Source: CAYNSX01 sp964400165 (GTDB lineage Bacteria; Armatimonadota; Hebobacteria; CAYNSX01). Taken from it: a DNA stretch of 62,417 bases. How positions within the stretch are numbered: the stretch's first letter is position 1; every line of letters starts with the position of its first letter. This document shows positions 7,826-16,972 of this stretch, one piece after another. The notes beneath the pieces are model-generated. The model saw nothing but the letters and a program-made list of their open reading frames with translations, was not told the origin of the DNA and made no database searches. Made by a program: the position numbers and the translations under genes. The stretch covers positions 1-62,417 of the forward strand of contig CAYNSX010000009.1 in assembly GCA_964400165.1 (NCBI GenBank), written 5' to 3'.

Positions 7826-8296
7826 CTACCATTCCGAGTAGAAAGAGCCGTCCGTGGCTCGCAGCACCGAGGACGAGCGCACCGCCCCTGTTACATTGCT
7901 GTAATCCCAATCGACCGCTTTGGTAATCGCGTCCTTCGGCAGCAGGTCGTCGCCCGTGGTCATATACGGCCCGTGATAGCCGTCCTTGTCCACGCTGATG
8001 TTCCGGCCGTCGGCGTCGGCGCTGATGTTGACAGCGCTCGCCGCCATCAGGTCGGCCAGCGCCGGCGGGTAAGCCCCCGTGTCCGCCTCAAACCGCTGGA
8101 TGGCCGTCCGCAGCTCGTGCAGGTCGCCCCGCAGCGCGGCCTCTCGGGACTTGGTGGACGCCCCGATGAACCGCGGAATGACGATCAGGGCAATCAGTGT
8201 GATGAGGACCACGACCAGCAGGGCTTCAATCAGTGTGAAGCCCCGTCCGGCGCGTCGCAGTGCCCCCAAGCGATGAGTCCGTTGATAGTCCGGCAT
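7826..8296 (-). CDS. Major-type pilin / GspG-like pseudopilin (copy 1)
   Basis: A 156-residue pilin with cleavage before FTLIEALLVVVLI, Glu+5, and the same C-terminal pattern as its neighbour: RFEADTGAYPP, NISADADGR, GYHGPYM and LLPKDAI. The start at 8296 has GAGGAC upstream and gives a normal leader of 19 residues; an ATG at 8347 would add a non-pilin extension. It lies between the sigma-factor gene and the second pilin copy. The pair probably arose by tandem duplication. Confidence 0.83.
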   Translation of the reverse strand: MPDYQRTHRLGALRRAGRGFTLIEALLVVVLITLIALIVIPRFIGASTKSREAALRGDLHELRTAIQRFEADTGAYPPALADLMAASAVNISADADGRNISVDKDGYHGPYMTTGDDLLPKDAITKAVDWDYSNVTGAVRSSSVLRATDGSFYSEW

Positions 8297-8408
8297 CGTC
8301 AGTTGTCCTCGCCCTGTTCGTCCGCCCTGCTTGTGGGGTTCTTCCATACGGCCCCGGCGGGTGTGAGGGGAGAATTCCGGCTCGTGGTCCGGGCGTCCGG
8401 CGTGACCG

Positions 8409-9713
8409 TCAGGCGGGCTGGGATCCCCGGCGGTCCGAGGCCCGGCGGTCTCCCGTGCGGCGGGTGGGCGCCAACTTGGCAACTTCCGCGACGGCGTCGA
8501 TGGCGCCGCGCGCCGCCTGCAGCAAGCCCCGGGCGCTGCGACTGTCATACGGGAAGACGGCGAAGCCGATGCGCACCTGGAACCGCCCGGGGAACAGCCG
8601 CCCCGTCCGGTCGGCAATGCGCTCGCTCAACACCCGGGCCTCGCGGCCCGTGTGCGGCAGGAGCAGGGCGAAGCTGCCGCCCTCCAGGCGGGCGATGATG
8701 TCGGGTTGACGCACCTGGCGCCGCAGCGCCTGCGCCAATTGCCGTAAATCGTCGTCCGCCGGGCAGCCCCCCGCCGGCGGCGTGAACTGCACCGCCAGCA
8801 CCGCGAAGTGCTGCGGATAGCGGGTCGCCCGCTCGACTTCCTCTTCCAGGCGCGCCGAATAATAGGCCGCCGTCGGCAGTGTCGTCACCGGGTCCGGCTC
8901 GAGCGCCTCGTCGGTGACATGGCGCGTCAGCGCCTCCGATTCCGGCGGCGCCGCCAGGAAGTGCTGGCGCAGCTTCGCCAGCGCCCCGCGTAGCAAATAG
9001 GAGGCGTAGTTGACTGAAATGCCGAGCCGCCGTGCGATTTCCGACTGGTTCAGATCGAGGAAGAAGAAGTATTGCAGCACCTGGCGTTCTAGGTCCTTCA
9101 ACTTCGTCATCGTGTGCTCGAGCATCATCCGGTCTTCGAGTGGCAGCCGGAATTCCTTGAGCGCTTTGTCGAAGACCTTGTCTTCATCAATGTGATGGCT
9201 GTCATCGTCGCCTTCGACGACTTCGAGCGGCACCACCCAGCTCAATTCCTGCGCCCGCAGGATGTCGGCGACCGTGTTCTCGGGCAGTTTTGCGGCCTTG
9301 GCCAGTTCGCTGACCAGCGGCTCGCGGCCTAGTTGCTGGGTCAGGATCTCGTGCGCCTTGCGCAGCTTGCTGGTCGCCTCCTGCACCCAGGCGGGCTGGC
9401 GAATGAGGCGTCCCTTGTCGCGCAGGTAATGCTGGATGTGGCCGGAGATGAGATGCGTCGCGTAGGTGGTGAATTTGACGCCGCGCTTGGGGTCGAACAT
9501 ATCCACGGCGTTGATCAGGCCGATTGTGCCCTCTTGCACCAGGTCGTCCACCGGCTCGCCGACGCTGACATAGCGCCGCGCCACCGCCCGCACCAGGTCC
9601 CGGTGCTTGGCGATGAGCGCCTCGCGCAACTCCGGCGTGCGCTGTCGCACATATTGCTCGAAGAGCGGCACGATCTCATCGCCGCCCGTCGGCCGTGGCT
9701 GCAACATCCCCAT
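8409..9713 (-). CDS. Alternative sigma factor (SigB/SigF/WhiG-like) fused to a degenerate GGDEF domain
   Basis: 434 residues. Region 2 is at about 37-105 (DLVQEGTIGLINAVDMFD, then KFTTYATHLISGHIQHYLRD), region 3 at 112-160, and region 4 at 203-252 with the helix-turn-helix NQSEIARRLGISVNYAS. Unlike ordinary sigma factors it continues with about 135 residues of GGDEF-like fold: LPTAAYYSARLEEEVERA, then ARLEGGSFALLLPHTG where GGDEF would be (GGSFA, catalytic acids lost), then RIGFAVFPYD. The C-terminus is an Arg-rich tail. GGAGGG lies five bases before the ATG. It sits between pilC and the pilins, so it probably controls pilin or surface-motility genes; the GGDEF-like part may sense a nucleotide or a partner. 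Group 3 sigma factors control pilins in cyanobacteria (SigF). Confidence 0.85.
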   Translation of the reverse strand: MGMLQPRPTGGDEIVPLFEQYVRQRTPELREALIAKHRDLVRAVARRYVSVGEPVDDLVQEGTIGLINAVDMFDPKRGVKFTTYATHLISGHIQHYLRDKGRLIRQPAWVQEATSKLRKAHEILTQQLGREPLVSELAKAAKLPENTVADILRAQELSWVVPLEVVEGDDDSHHIDEDKVFDKALKEFRLPLEDRMMLEHTMTKLKDLERQVLQYFFFLDLNQSEIARRLGISVNYASYLLRGALAKLRQHFLAAPPESEALTRHVTDEALEPDPVTTLPTAAYYSARLEEEVERATRYPQHFAVLAVQFTPPAGGCPADDDLRQLAQALRRQVRQPDIIARLEGGSFALLLPHTGREARVLSERIADRTGRLFPGRFQVRIGFAVFPYDSRSARGLLQAARGAIDAVAEVAKLAPTRRTGDRRASDRRGSQPA

Positions 9714-9750
9714 TGCTGCCCTCCGTCCCCCGGAAGGGTGTCGCCGGCGC

Positions 9751-10968
9751 TTAGCCCTCGGCGCCGATCGACCCCACCAGGGAGTAAATCGGGCTGATCA
9801 CGGAAATCGCCACGAACGCCACGATGGCGCCGACGCCGATGATCATCAGCGGTTCGATCAACGAGGTCAGCCCCTTGAGCGTGGAGTCCACTTCGCGCTC
9901 GTAGAAGTCCGACACCTTCGACAGCATGAAGTCGAGCCGGCCGGTTTCCTCGCCGACGGCCATCATTTGCGTCACCATCGGCGGGAAGATGCCCGAGTTC
10001 ATCAGCGGGGTGCTCAACCGGTCGCCTTCCTTGACGCTGCGCAACGCTCCCTGCACCGCTTTCGCCACGATGCGGTTGCCCAGCGTCTCCATCACGATTT
10101 CCATCGACCGCAGGATCGGCACGCCGCTGCTGATGAGCGTGCTGAAGGTGCGCGAAAACCGTGAAATGGAGAGTTTCAACATCATGTCGCCGAACACGGG
10201 CACTTTCAGTTTCAGCCCGTCAATCGTGTCGGCGCCCTTCTCCGTCCGGGAGAAGATGATGTAGCCGGTCACGAGCACCGCGATCGCCATCAGCGGCGCA
10301 TACCAATGGTCGCGCGTCCAGGTCGACCCGTCCACCATGACGCGGGTGGACAGCGGCAGTTTCAGGTTCATCGAGTCGAAAATCATCTTGAAGTTCGGCA
10401 GAATGAACAGCACCAGCCCGGTCAGCACCAGCATCGCAAACCCGAAGACCAGCACCGGGTACATCATCGCCGACTTCACCTTCGACTTCAGTTCGTGCTC
10501 GTTCTCGAGGTAGACCGACAGCCGGTCCATCACCTCGTCGAGCACCCCGCCCGCTTCCGCGGCGCGGATCATGCTCAAATACAGCCCGCTGAACACCTTC
10601 GGGTGGCGCGACATCCCGTCGCCGAGACTCAAGCCGGACGAGACATCCGACTTGATCTCCGTCACCACCTCGCGCATCGTCGGGTCTTTCAGCTGCTGGC
10701 GCAGAATGTCGAGCGACTTCCCGACGCTCAAGCCGGCATTGATCATCGCCGAGAATTGGCGGGAGAAGAGCGCCAGTTCCTTGAGCTTGACGCGGCGGAA
10801 CCGCTGGAAAAAATTGAATGCCGTCGTCGGGCGCGTCTCGTGGATGTCCACCACGACATAGTGCAGCGACGCAAGCCGGGTGCGGATCGCTTCCACGCTG
10901 TCCGCTTCCAGCCGCCCGCGAATCGATGCACCCGACGCATCCAGGGCCTCATATTGATAAAAAGGCAT
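9751..10968 (-). CDS. pilC: Type IV pilus inner-membrane platform protein PilC
   Basis: 405 residues with the two repeated T2SSF domains of PilC/GspF: N-terminal FYQYEALDASG, first domain LALFSRQFSAMINAGLSV, second domain LSISRFSRTFSTLISSGVPI, and a C-terminal membrane helix with EPLMIIGVGAIVAFVAIS. It connects the cytoplasmic motors PilB and PilT to pilin insertion. GGAG lies four bases before the ATG. It follows pilT and precedes the sigma-factor gene. Confidence 0.95.
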   Translation of the reverse strand: MPFYQYEALDASGASIRGRLEADSVEAIRTRLASLHYVVVDIHETRPTTAFNFFQRFRRVKLKELALFSRQFSAMINAGLSVGKSLDILRQQLKDPTMREVVTEIKSDVSSGLSLGDGMSRHPKVFSGLYLSMIRAAEAGGVLDEVMDRLSVYLENEHELKSKVKSAMMYPVLVFGFAMLVLTGLVLFILPNFKMIFDSMNLKLPLSTRVMVDGSTWTRDHWYAPLMAIAVLVTGYIIFSRTEKGADTIDGLKLKVPVFGDMMLKLSISRFSRTFSTLISSGVPILRSMEIVMETLGNRIVAKAVQGALRSVKEGDRLSTPLMNSGIFPPMVTQMMAVGEETGRLDFMLSKVSDFYEREVDSTLKGLTSLIEPLMIIGVGAIVAFVAISVISPIYSLVGSIGAEG

Positions 10969-10989
10969 AGGTCTCCGTCCTCTCCCGCG

Positions 10990-12117
10990 TCAATTCCGCC
11001 GTGACAGGCGCTTGAAATAGTCCGGGTCGAGACAGTGGTGCAGCGCATCCTCGTAGGAGACGGCGCCGCGGGCCTGCAATTCGGCCAGCGTCACATCCAT
11101 CAACACCATCCCCTCCTGCGCGCTGGTCTCGATCACCGAATAAATCTGCCGGGTCTTGCCTTCCCGGATCAGGTTCCGCACCGCCGAGTTGCAGATCATG
11201 ATTTCGTAGGCCGGCACTCGCCCCGGCGTCCCGTAGCGCGGCAGCAATTGCTGCGACACCACCGCCTCGAGCGTGGACGCCAGTTGGATGCGGATCTGCT
11301 CCTGCTGGTGCGGCGGGAAGACATCGATGATGCGGTCGATCGATTGCGGGGCGCTGCGCGTGTGCAGCGTGGCGAACACCAAGTGGCCCGTCTCCGCCAC
11401 CGTCAGCGCCGCCTGGATGGTCTCCAGGTCGCGCATCTCGCCGACCAGGATGACATCCGGGTCCTCGCGCAAGACGGCCCGCAGCGCGGCGCTGAAGGCG
11501 AAGGTGTCGCTGCCCAGTTCGCGCTGATTCACCATGCTCTGTTTGTGCATGTGCAGGTACTCGATCGGGTCCTCAATGGTCATGATGTGGCAGCGCCGCG
11601 TCGTGTTCACCACATCGACCATGCTCGCCAGCGAGGTGGACTTGCCCGCGCCCGTCGGTCCCGTCACCAGGATCAGGCCGGAGCCGCGCGTGCACATCCG
11701 CCGCAGCGTCGCCGCCGGCAGGCCGAGGTCCTCGAGGGACGGAATCTTGCTGGGAATGACCCGGAAGGCCACCCCGATCGCCCCGCGCTGGATGTACGAA
11801 TTCACGCGGAACCGCCCGATGCCCCGCACCCCATACGAAAAGTCGAGTTCATGCTCGGACTCGAACCGCGTAATCTGGCGGTCGGTCAAAATCTGGTACA
11901 GCATCGTCTGCGTGTCCATCGGGTCGAGCACCGGATACTGGTCGAGCGGCCGCAGTGTCCCGTCCACCCGGATCATCGGGGGCAGGCCGGCGGTCAGGTG
12001 CAAGTCCGACGACTTCCGCTCGATCGCGTGGATCAGCAGTTCGTCGGTGCCGTGGCCGAAGGGGACCTTCGAGCCCCTGACATGGGCGCCGTCGTCAGTC
12101 ACCGGTATGAATGACAC
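10990..12117 (-). CDS. pilT: Pilus retraction ATPase PilT
   Basis: 375 residues. Walker A GPTGAGKS at 153-160, Asp box near 180-185, Walker B with DPDVILVGEMRD at about 219-230, His box GHLVFATLHT at 244-252, and the PilT-specific SAVRNLIREGK at 311-321 (usually AIRNLIREGK), which separates it from PilB. The start is GTG at 12117 with GAGGAGG seven bases upstream, overlapping the end of pilB by 23 bases. Its presence beside pilB indicates a pilus that can retract, so twitching motility or DNA uptake is plausible. Confidence 0.96.
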   Translation of the reverse strand: MSFIPVTDDGAHVRGSKVPFGHGTDELLIHAIERKSSDLHLTAGLPPMIRVDGTLRPLDQYPVLDPMDTQTMLYQILTDRQITRFESEHELDFSYGVRGIGRFRVNSYIQRGAIGVAFRVIPSKIPSLEDLGLPAATLRRMCTRGSGLILVTGPTGAGKSTSLASMVDVVNTTRRCHIMTIEDPIEYLHMHKQSMVNQRELGSDTFAFSAALRAVLREDPDVILVGEMRDLETIQAALTVAETGHLVFATLHTRSAPQSIDRIIDVFPPHQQEQIRIQLASTLEAVVSQQLLPRYGTPGRVPAYEIMICNSAVRNLIREGKTRQIYSVIETSAQEGMVLMDVTLAELQARGAVSYEDALHHCLDPDYFKRLSRRN

Positions 12118-13825
12118 GCAGCGCCTCCTCCATTGTGGTCACGCCTTCCAACACTTTGTGCATCGCGTCGCCCCGCAGCGGCACCATCCCCTCCAGGCGC
12201 GCCGCCTCGGACAGCTCGTGCGCCCCCGCCCGGCCCAGAATCAACTGCCGGATGGTGTCCGTCACCACCATCAGTTCGAACACGCCGATGCGCCCCTTGT
12301 AGCCCGTCTGCCCGCAGTTCTTGCAGCCCTTGCCGCGGTAGAAGCGCACATTGTCGCCCCCCACCGCGATGCCCAGCCGCTCATAGGCCTCGCGCGGCGG
12401 CTCGTACTCTTCCTTGCATTCCGTGCAAATCACGCGCACCAGCCGTTGGGCCAGCACGCCCGCCAGTGTTGAGGCCACCAGGAACGGCTCGACGCCCATT
12501 TCCATCAGGCGCGTCGCCGCCGTCGGGGCGTCGTTGGTGTGCAGCGTCGAGAACACCAAGTGCCCCGTCAGCGCCGCCTCGATGGCGATTTTCGCTGTTT
12601 CCTGGTCTCGCATCTCGCCCACCAGAATGATGTTGGGGTCCTGCCGCAGCATCGTCCGCAGCGCCGAGGCGAAGGTCACCTGGGCGCGCGGGTTCACCTG
12701 CCCTTGCGTCAGGCCTGCCAATTGATATTCCACCGGGTCCTCAATCGTGAGGATATTTTTTTCCGGACTGTTAATCTGCCGTAGCACCGAATAGAGCGTT
12801 GTCGTCTTGCCCGACCCCGTCGGCCCGGTCACCAGCACGATGCCGTGCGGCCGGTGATAGAGCCGCTCGAACTCCTCGAGCAGCGCCCCGGTGATCCCCA
12901 CCTGGTGCAGCCCGCGGTTCAGTCCCCGCTTGTCGAGCACGCGCAAGACGATTTTCTCGCCGTTCGACCCCGGATACGACGACACCCGGAAGTCGTACTC
13001 GCGCCCGCGGAACCGGAGACTGATGCGCCCGTCCTGCGGCGCCCGCTTCTCTGAAATATCCATGTCCGCCATCAATTTCACGCGGGAGAGCAGCGCCGAC
13101 TGCACCTGCTTCGGCACTGTCATCTTGTCATGCAGGATGCCGTCCACGCGCATCCGCACCCGCAGTTGTTTCTCTTCCGGCTGCAGGTGGATGTCGCTGG
13201 CGCTGTCTTGGATGGCCTGCTGCACGATCAGGTTGACCAGCTTGATGACCGGCGCCTGGTCCATCATCTCGCGCAGCGCGTCGAGGTCGGTCTCATCGTC
13301 GGTCGATGTGTTCACCAGGAAGTCCTGGTCGCCGACATCCATCTGGTCGGTCACCTGCTTCAGGGTCTTGGTGATTTCCTCGCCGCCGCCGAACAGCAGC
13401 GCCGGGATGGCCTGGTTCAGGTCGTCTTCGGTCGCCATCGCCGGCTCGATGTCAAAGCCCGTCACCAGCCGCAGTTGGTCGATGGCGAAGATGTCCAGGG
13501 GATTGCTCATCGCCACGCTCAAGCGCTTGCCCGACTGCCCCAGGGGCACGACGCGCAGGCGCTGCAACAGGTCGGGGGGGATGAGCCGCACCGCCTCGGG
13601 CGGAATGTCCGTCACCTTGATGTGGACGAACGGGACCCCCCAGTGCCGGGCGAGGCACTGGGCCCGCTGTTCCGCCGTGAGCACACCCATATTGACCAGC
13701 ACTTCGGGCAGCGGCTCGTGCGTGCTCCGGTGCACCTCGAGCGCGTGCTCGAGGTCGCGGTCGGAAATCCCCGCGACCTCGCGCAGCGTGTCAATCAATG
13801 ATTGAGAATGGGCTGCTGTAGCCAT
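12095..13825 (-). CDS. pilB: Pilus extension ATPase PilB (GspE family)
   Basis: 576 residues. The N-terminal T2SSE-N domain (about 1-140) includes ALEVHRSTHEPLPEVLVNMG. The ATPase has Walker A GPTGSGKT at 334-341, DPNIILVGEMRDQET at about 396-410 and GHLVFSTLHTNDAPTA. A tetracysteine zinc motif, CTEC and CKNC, lies at about 467-504 as in GspE/PilB. It powers pilus polymerisation. A start with GAGGGCGGG upstream lies 36 bases after pilQ. Confidence 0.96.
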   Translation of the reverse strand: MATAAHSQSLIDTLREVAGISDRDLEHALEVHRSTHEPLPEVLVNMGVLTAEQRAQCLARHWGVPFVHIKVTDIPPEAVRLIPPDLLQRLRVVPLGQSGKRLSVAMSNPLDIFAIDQLRLVTGFDIEPAMATEDDLNQAIPALLFGGGEEITKTLKQVTDQMDVGDQDFLVNTSTDDETDLDALREMMDQAPVIKLVNLIVQQAIQDSASDIHLQPEEKQLRVRMRVDGILHDKMTVPKQVQSALLSRVKLMADMDISEKRAPQDGRISLRFRGREYDFRVSSYPGSNGEKIVLRVLDKRGLNRGLHQVGITGALLEEFERLYHRPHGIVLVTGPTGSGKTTTLYSVLRQINSPEKNILTIEDPVEYQLAGLTQGQVNPRAQVTFASALRTMLRQDPNIILVGEMRDQETAKIAIEAALTGHLVFSTLHTNDAPTAATRLMEMGVEPFLVASTLAGVLAQRLVRVICTECKEEYEPPREAYERLGIAVGGDNVRFYRGKGCKNCGQTGYKGRIGVFELMVVTDTIRQLILGRAGAHELSEAARLEGMVPLRGDAMHKVLEGVTTMEEALRVIHTGD

Positions 13826-13861
13826 ACCCGCCCTCGGACTCGCCCATCCGGTTGGTTGTCG

Positions 13862-15577
13862 TTACTTCCCGCCGGTCGATGGGATGATCGGCACCGCGGG
13901 CACCACCGGGGCCACGCCCTTCCGGTCGGCGGCCTTGACGATCTGCACGGAGATGAAAATGGTCACCTCGGTGCTGCTCTTCGTCTTCGACTTGTGGGAG
14001 AAGAGCAAGTCGCCGATCAGCGGCAGGTCGCCCAGCAACGGCACGCTCCGGCGGACATTCTGAATGTCCTCACGGCGCAAGCCGCCGAGCACAATCGTGT
14101 CGCCGCTGCGCACCCGCACCGTCGTCAGTGCTCGGCGCTCCCGGATCGACGGGAATTGCGACGAGAAGGCCGATGGCGACGCGCTGCTCACGACGGGCTG
14201 CAGCGTCATCGTCACTTCGTCGTCGCCGGTGATCTTGCCGTTCACCAGCAGCGTCACCCCGATCGGGAACGCCACCGCCTGTTGGAACACGGCCGTCTGC
14301 GTCGACGTCAACAGGGTGAAGAACTCCGTCGCCCCGGCGTGGATGATGGCCTCGCGGCCGTCCAGCGTCAGGATGGTCGGGTCGGCCAGAATCTGCGAGT
14401 CCGTCCGCGACAGCATCGCGCTCAAGCTCACGGGCGTGCTGGCACTGGTGCGGCCAATGACGCCCACCGACAGACTCCCACGCGACGGGAACGATGCGGA
14501 CGGGTCAGACGGGTCCGACACGCTGCCGCCCGTCCCCTCCGCCGGCAGCAATTCGCCGATGATGGTGCCGACGCTGTCGAGGTTCCAGTCGATGCCGGCC
14601 CGGCTGTTGTTGCCGATATTGGTTTCAACCACAGTGGCCTTGTAGAGCAACAGAAGCGGCGCCACATCCAGCTGCTTGCAGAGGGCCACCGCTCGCGTCA
14701 CCGTCGGCGTCGGGCCCGACAGGATCAGGCCCATAATCGGCGCTGCCTCGTATTCCGGGGACTTGTCGCCAATCTGGTGGCCTTCCGTCGCCGGGCTCTT
14801 CAGGAAGTTGCCCAAGCCCGGCACGCCGCCGCCACCGCCGCCACCGCCGCCACCGAGGGCGCCGCCGCCACCACCACCGCCACCCTTGCCCGGCGACATC
14901 AATTGCGGGGTCAGGGAACGCGGACCGAGCGTGATCTTCAAGTCCTCGCCGAACATCGCGGCGAGCGTTGCCTGTAACTCATACGGGTCGAGATACTGTT
15001 GTTCGTAAAACACCACCTTCGCCGCGCCGGCGCTCGGCGCCGCGTCGGCCACCTTGATGAAGGCGATCGCACGCGTCACCACGGCCGGGTCGCCGCGCAG
15101 CACCAGGCCGGCGCCCGTCGAAGTGACTTCGGTGTGCAGGCCGGGGAAGTTCTCCTGGAGCGACTGCGCCAGGTCCTCCGGCGAGGAATACTGCACATTC
15201 ACGACCTCGACGGCCACCTTGGACACGATGGCCTGCACTTCCTGCGGCGTCCCGACGACATAGACATTCTGATACAGGGCGTAGTCGAAGCCCCGGAAGC
15301 GCACGATCATGTCGAGCGCTTGTTCGAGGCTGACCTGTCGCAGTCGCAGCGTGACCGTTCCGGTGACGCTGTTGCTGACGGCGATGTCCACGCCTGTCTG
15401 CGTCGCCAGCGCCTGCAGCACATCCACGATGTTGGCTTCCACGAAGTCCAGCGTGACGCGGCCGGCCGGCGCTGCCGGGGCCGTGCCCACGACGGTCGCC
15501 AGCAAGCACGCGACCAAGCCCGCACGGAACACCATGCGGGCGCGGGTCACTTGTGACCAGACCCGTCCAGTTCTCAT
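13862..15577 (-). CDS. pilQ: Type IV pilus secretin PilQ
   Basis: 571 residues. Signal peptide (FRAGLVACLLATVVGTAPAA), a secretin/TonB short N-terminal domain VTLDFVEANIVDVLQALATQ, N-domains with VVNVQYSSPEDLAQSL, then the C-terminal secretin ring with VRVRSGDTIVLGGL and VPLLGDLPLIGDLLFS. It forms the outer-membrane pore for the pilus, so the cell is diderm. Between the N-domains and the ring, about residues 229-254, lies an unusual almost pure glycine run. The ATG at 15577 overlaps the pilP stop (ATGA) and has GGGAGGAG upstream. Confidence 0.95.
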   Translation of the reverse strand: MRTGRVWSQVTRARMVFRAGLVACLLATVVGTAPAAPAGRVTLDFVEANIVDVLQALATQTGVDIAVSNSVTGTVTLRLRQVSLEQALDMIVRFRGFDYALYQNVYVVGTPQEVQAIVSKVAVEVVNVQYSSPEDLAQSLQENFPGLHTEVTSTGAGLVLRGDPAVVTRAIAFIKVADAAPSAGAAKVVFYEQQYLDPYELQATLAAMFGEDLKITLGPRSLTPQLMSPGKGGGGGGGGALGGGGGGGGGGVPGLGNFLKSPATEGHQIGDKSPEYEAAPIMGLILSGPTPTVTRAVALCKQLDVAPLLLLYKATVVETNIGNNSRAGIDWNLDSVGTIIGELLPAEGTGGSVSDPSDPSASFPSRGSLSVGVIGRTSASTPVSLSAMLSRTDSQILADPTILTLDGREAIIHAGATEFFTLLTSTQTAVFQQAVAFPIGVTLLVNGKITGDDEVTMTLQPVVSSASPSAFSSQFPSIRERRALTTVRVRSGDTIVLGGLRREDIQNVRRSVPLLGDLPLIGDLLFSHKSKTKSSTEVTIFISVQIVKAADRKGVAPVVPAVPIIPSTGGK

Positions 15578-16173
15578 TTGGCTCCTCCCAGGGTGAGGGC
15601 AATCTGCTCGGACCCGTTCGTCAGAACGCATTGGCCCGAGTCAATCGACACGACGAGATACTGATCGCCGATCCAATCCCCGCGCTGGACAATCACGCGC
15701 TGTCCGCCGAAAGAAATCAGCGCCAGCGGCGGGTCGCCCAGCAGCGTGCCGGTCAAGACCGGCACCGCCGGGGTCTTGGCGGGTTTCGAATTCGCAGTCA
15801 ACGCGGGCGCCCCGCCGGGCGTGGTGCCCGGCGTGCTGCCCCACGGCGCCACCGACGGGAAGTCCCACGCCGGCGCCGGGGCCGTCGAACGCGACGGCGC
15901 GGGCGCGGTGCGTCCGCCTGCCAGGCGCAGCGGTACGGTCACCGAGAACGGATCGCGGGCCACCGTCGGTTGCGGCCCGGTCGTCATCCAGTCGAACTTC
16001 TTCCCGGCGGGCTCGTCCGCGGGCGTCGCGTCCGGCTTGGCCTTCACCGCCGTCTTGGTTGCGGCCTTCTTGGGGTGGCCGAACAGCGACGGGCCGAGCG
16101 TCATCGCGCCCAGTGCCCCCAGGCCCACCACTACGACCGACAGCACGATGATGTCGCGCTTGCGCTTGGCCAT
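15574..16173 (-). CDS. PilP-like pilus assembly protein
   Basis: 199 residues: one N-terminal membrane helix (DIIVLSVVVVGLGALGAM), a long Ala/Pro-rich linker, and a C-terminal small beta domain LTGTLLGDPPLALISFGGQ to VLTNGSEQIALTLG, typical of PilP/GspC homology regions. PilP links the PilMNO inner-membrane complex to PilQ. Unlike classical PilP it is not an obvious lipoprotein; it is anchored by a helix, as GspC is. Assigned mainly from position between pilO and pilQ. Confidence 0.72.
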   Translation of the reverse strand: MAKRKRDIIVLSVVVVGLGALGAMTLGPSLFGHPKKAATKTAVKAKPDATPADEPAGKKFDWMTTGPQPTVARDPFSVTVPLRLAGGRTAPAPSRSTAPAPAWDFPSVAPWGSTPGTTPGGAPALTANSKPAKTPAVPVLTGTLLGDPPLALISFGGQRVIVQRGDWIGDQYLVVSIDSGQCVLTNGSEQIALTLGGAK

Positions 16174-16174
16174 G

Positions 16175-16972
16175 TTAGGAACCTCCCTCCGCGTCCGTCT
16201 TGCGGGATGCCGGCCGGCGCGTCTGCGCGCCGGAGGCGGGCGACGCCTTCGCGGACGACGGGGCGGCCGGCGCGGCGCTGTCCGCCGCGTCGAGGTCCGG
16301 AATCGGCTTCAGAATCAGCGCCACCGCGTCCAGCGTCACCAGCAATTTCGGCTTCTCGCCGTATTCGACCGCCACCGGCGGGCGCGCCGCGATCTCATTG
16401 ATCGCGATCATCTTCGGGAACTGCGTCAGCCGGTCGAGGAACTTCTGAATCGTGTGATAGTCGCCCAGGATGCTGATCTGCAGCGCCAGGACATCGTAGT
16501 ATTTCTTCGCTTTCTCGAGGGACTTCTGTTCCGCCTCCGAAACCGACGGCGCGTCTTTCGGCGCCGCCAGCCCCTTCGAGTCTGCCATCGCTTCGGCGCC
16601 CGTCGAGGCCGCCTTCGGCCTGGTCGACACGCGCGCCGGGCGCGGGCGGATGCCGTCGATCACATTGCCGGTCTCGATCGCAATCTTCTCGATCTGCTGC
16701 AAGAAGGTCGGCACATATTCCGCCGTCGGCAGTGCCGGCTCGAGGATGGCCAGCCGCGATTTCAGCTGTCCGAACTCGTCCGTCATCCCCGGCAGTTGCG
16801 CCACCTTGTCCTGCAGGGTGTGCAGTTCATCGGACTTGGTGGTCAGTTCCGTGTCGAGTTTCGCCAATTCGTGGGATTTCGACTGGTAGATCCACCAGCC
16901 GCCCCCGGCGATCGCCAGAAAGGCCGCGGCCGCGCAGAGATAGAAGATCGAGTGCGTGCGATGGCTGCTCAT
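16175..16972 (-). CDS. pilO: Type IV pilus alignment protein PilO
   Basis: 265 residues: an N-terminal helix IFYLCAAAAFLAIAGGGWWIY, a coiled coil (LAKLDTELTTKSDELHTLQDKVAQL), then a PilO-type ferredoxin-like domain with YVPTFLQQIEKIAIETG and YDVLALQISILGDYHTIQKFLDRL. It has a Pro/Ala-rich tail. The start at 16972 overlaps the pilN stop as ATGA. PilO pairs with PilN in the periplasm. Confidence 0.9.
   Translation of the reverse strand: MSSHRTHSIFYLCAAAAFLAIAGGGWWIYQSKSHELAKLDTELTTKSDELHTLQDKVAQLPGMTDEFGQLKSRLAILEPALPTAEYVPTFLQQIEKIAIETGNVIDGIRPRPARVSTRPKAASTGAEAMADSKGLAAPKDAPSVSEAEQKSLEKAKKYYDVLALQISILGDYHTIQKFLDRLTQFPKMIAINEIAARPPVAVEYGEKPKLLVTLDAVALILKPIPDLDAADSAAPAAPSSAKASPASGAQTRRPASRKTDAEGGS

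Noticed and set aside
6656..8698. 680-codon plus-strand frame over the pilin genes
   Set aside because: Antisense to four genes with class III prepilin motifs; no domain of its own.
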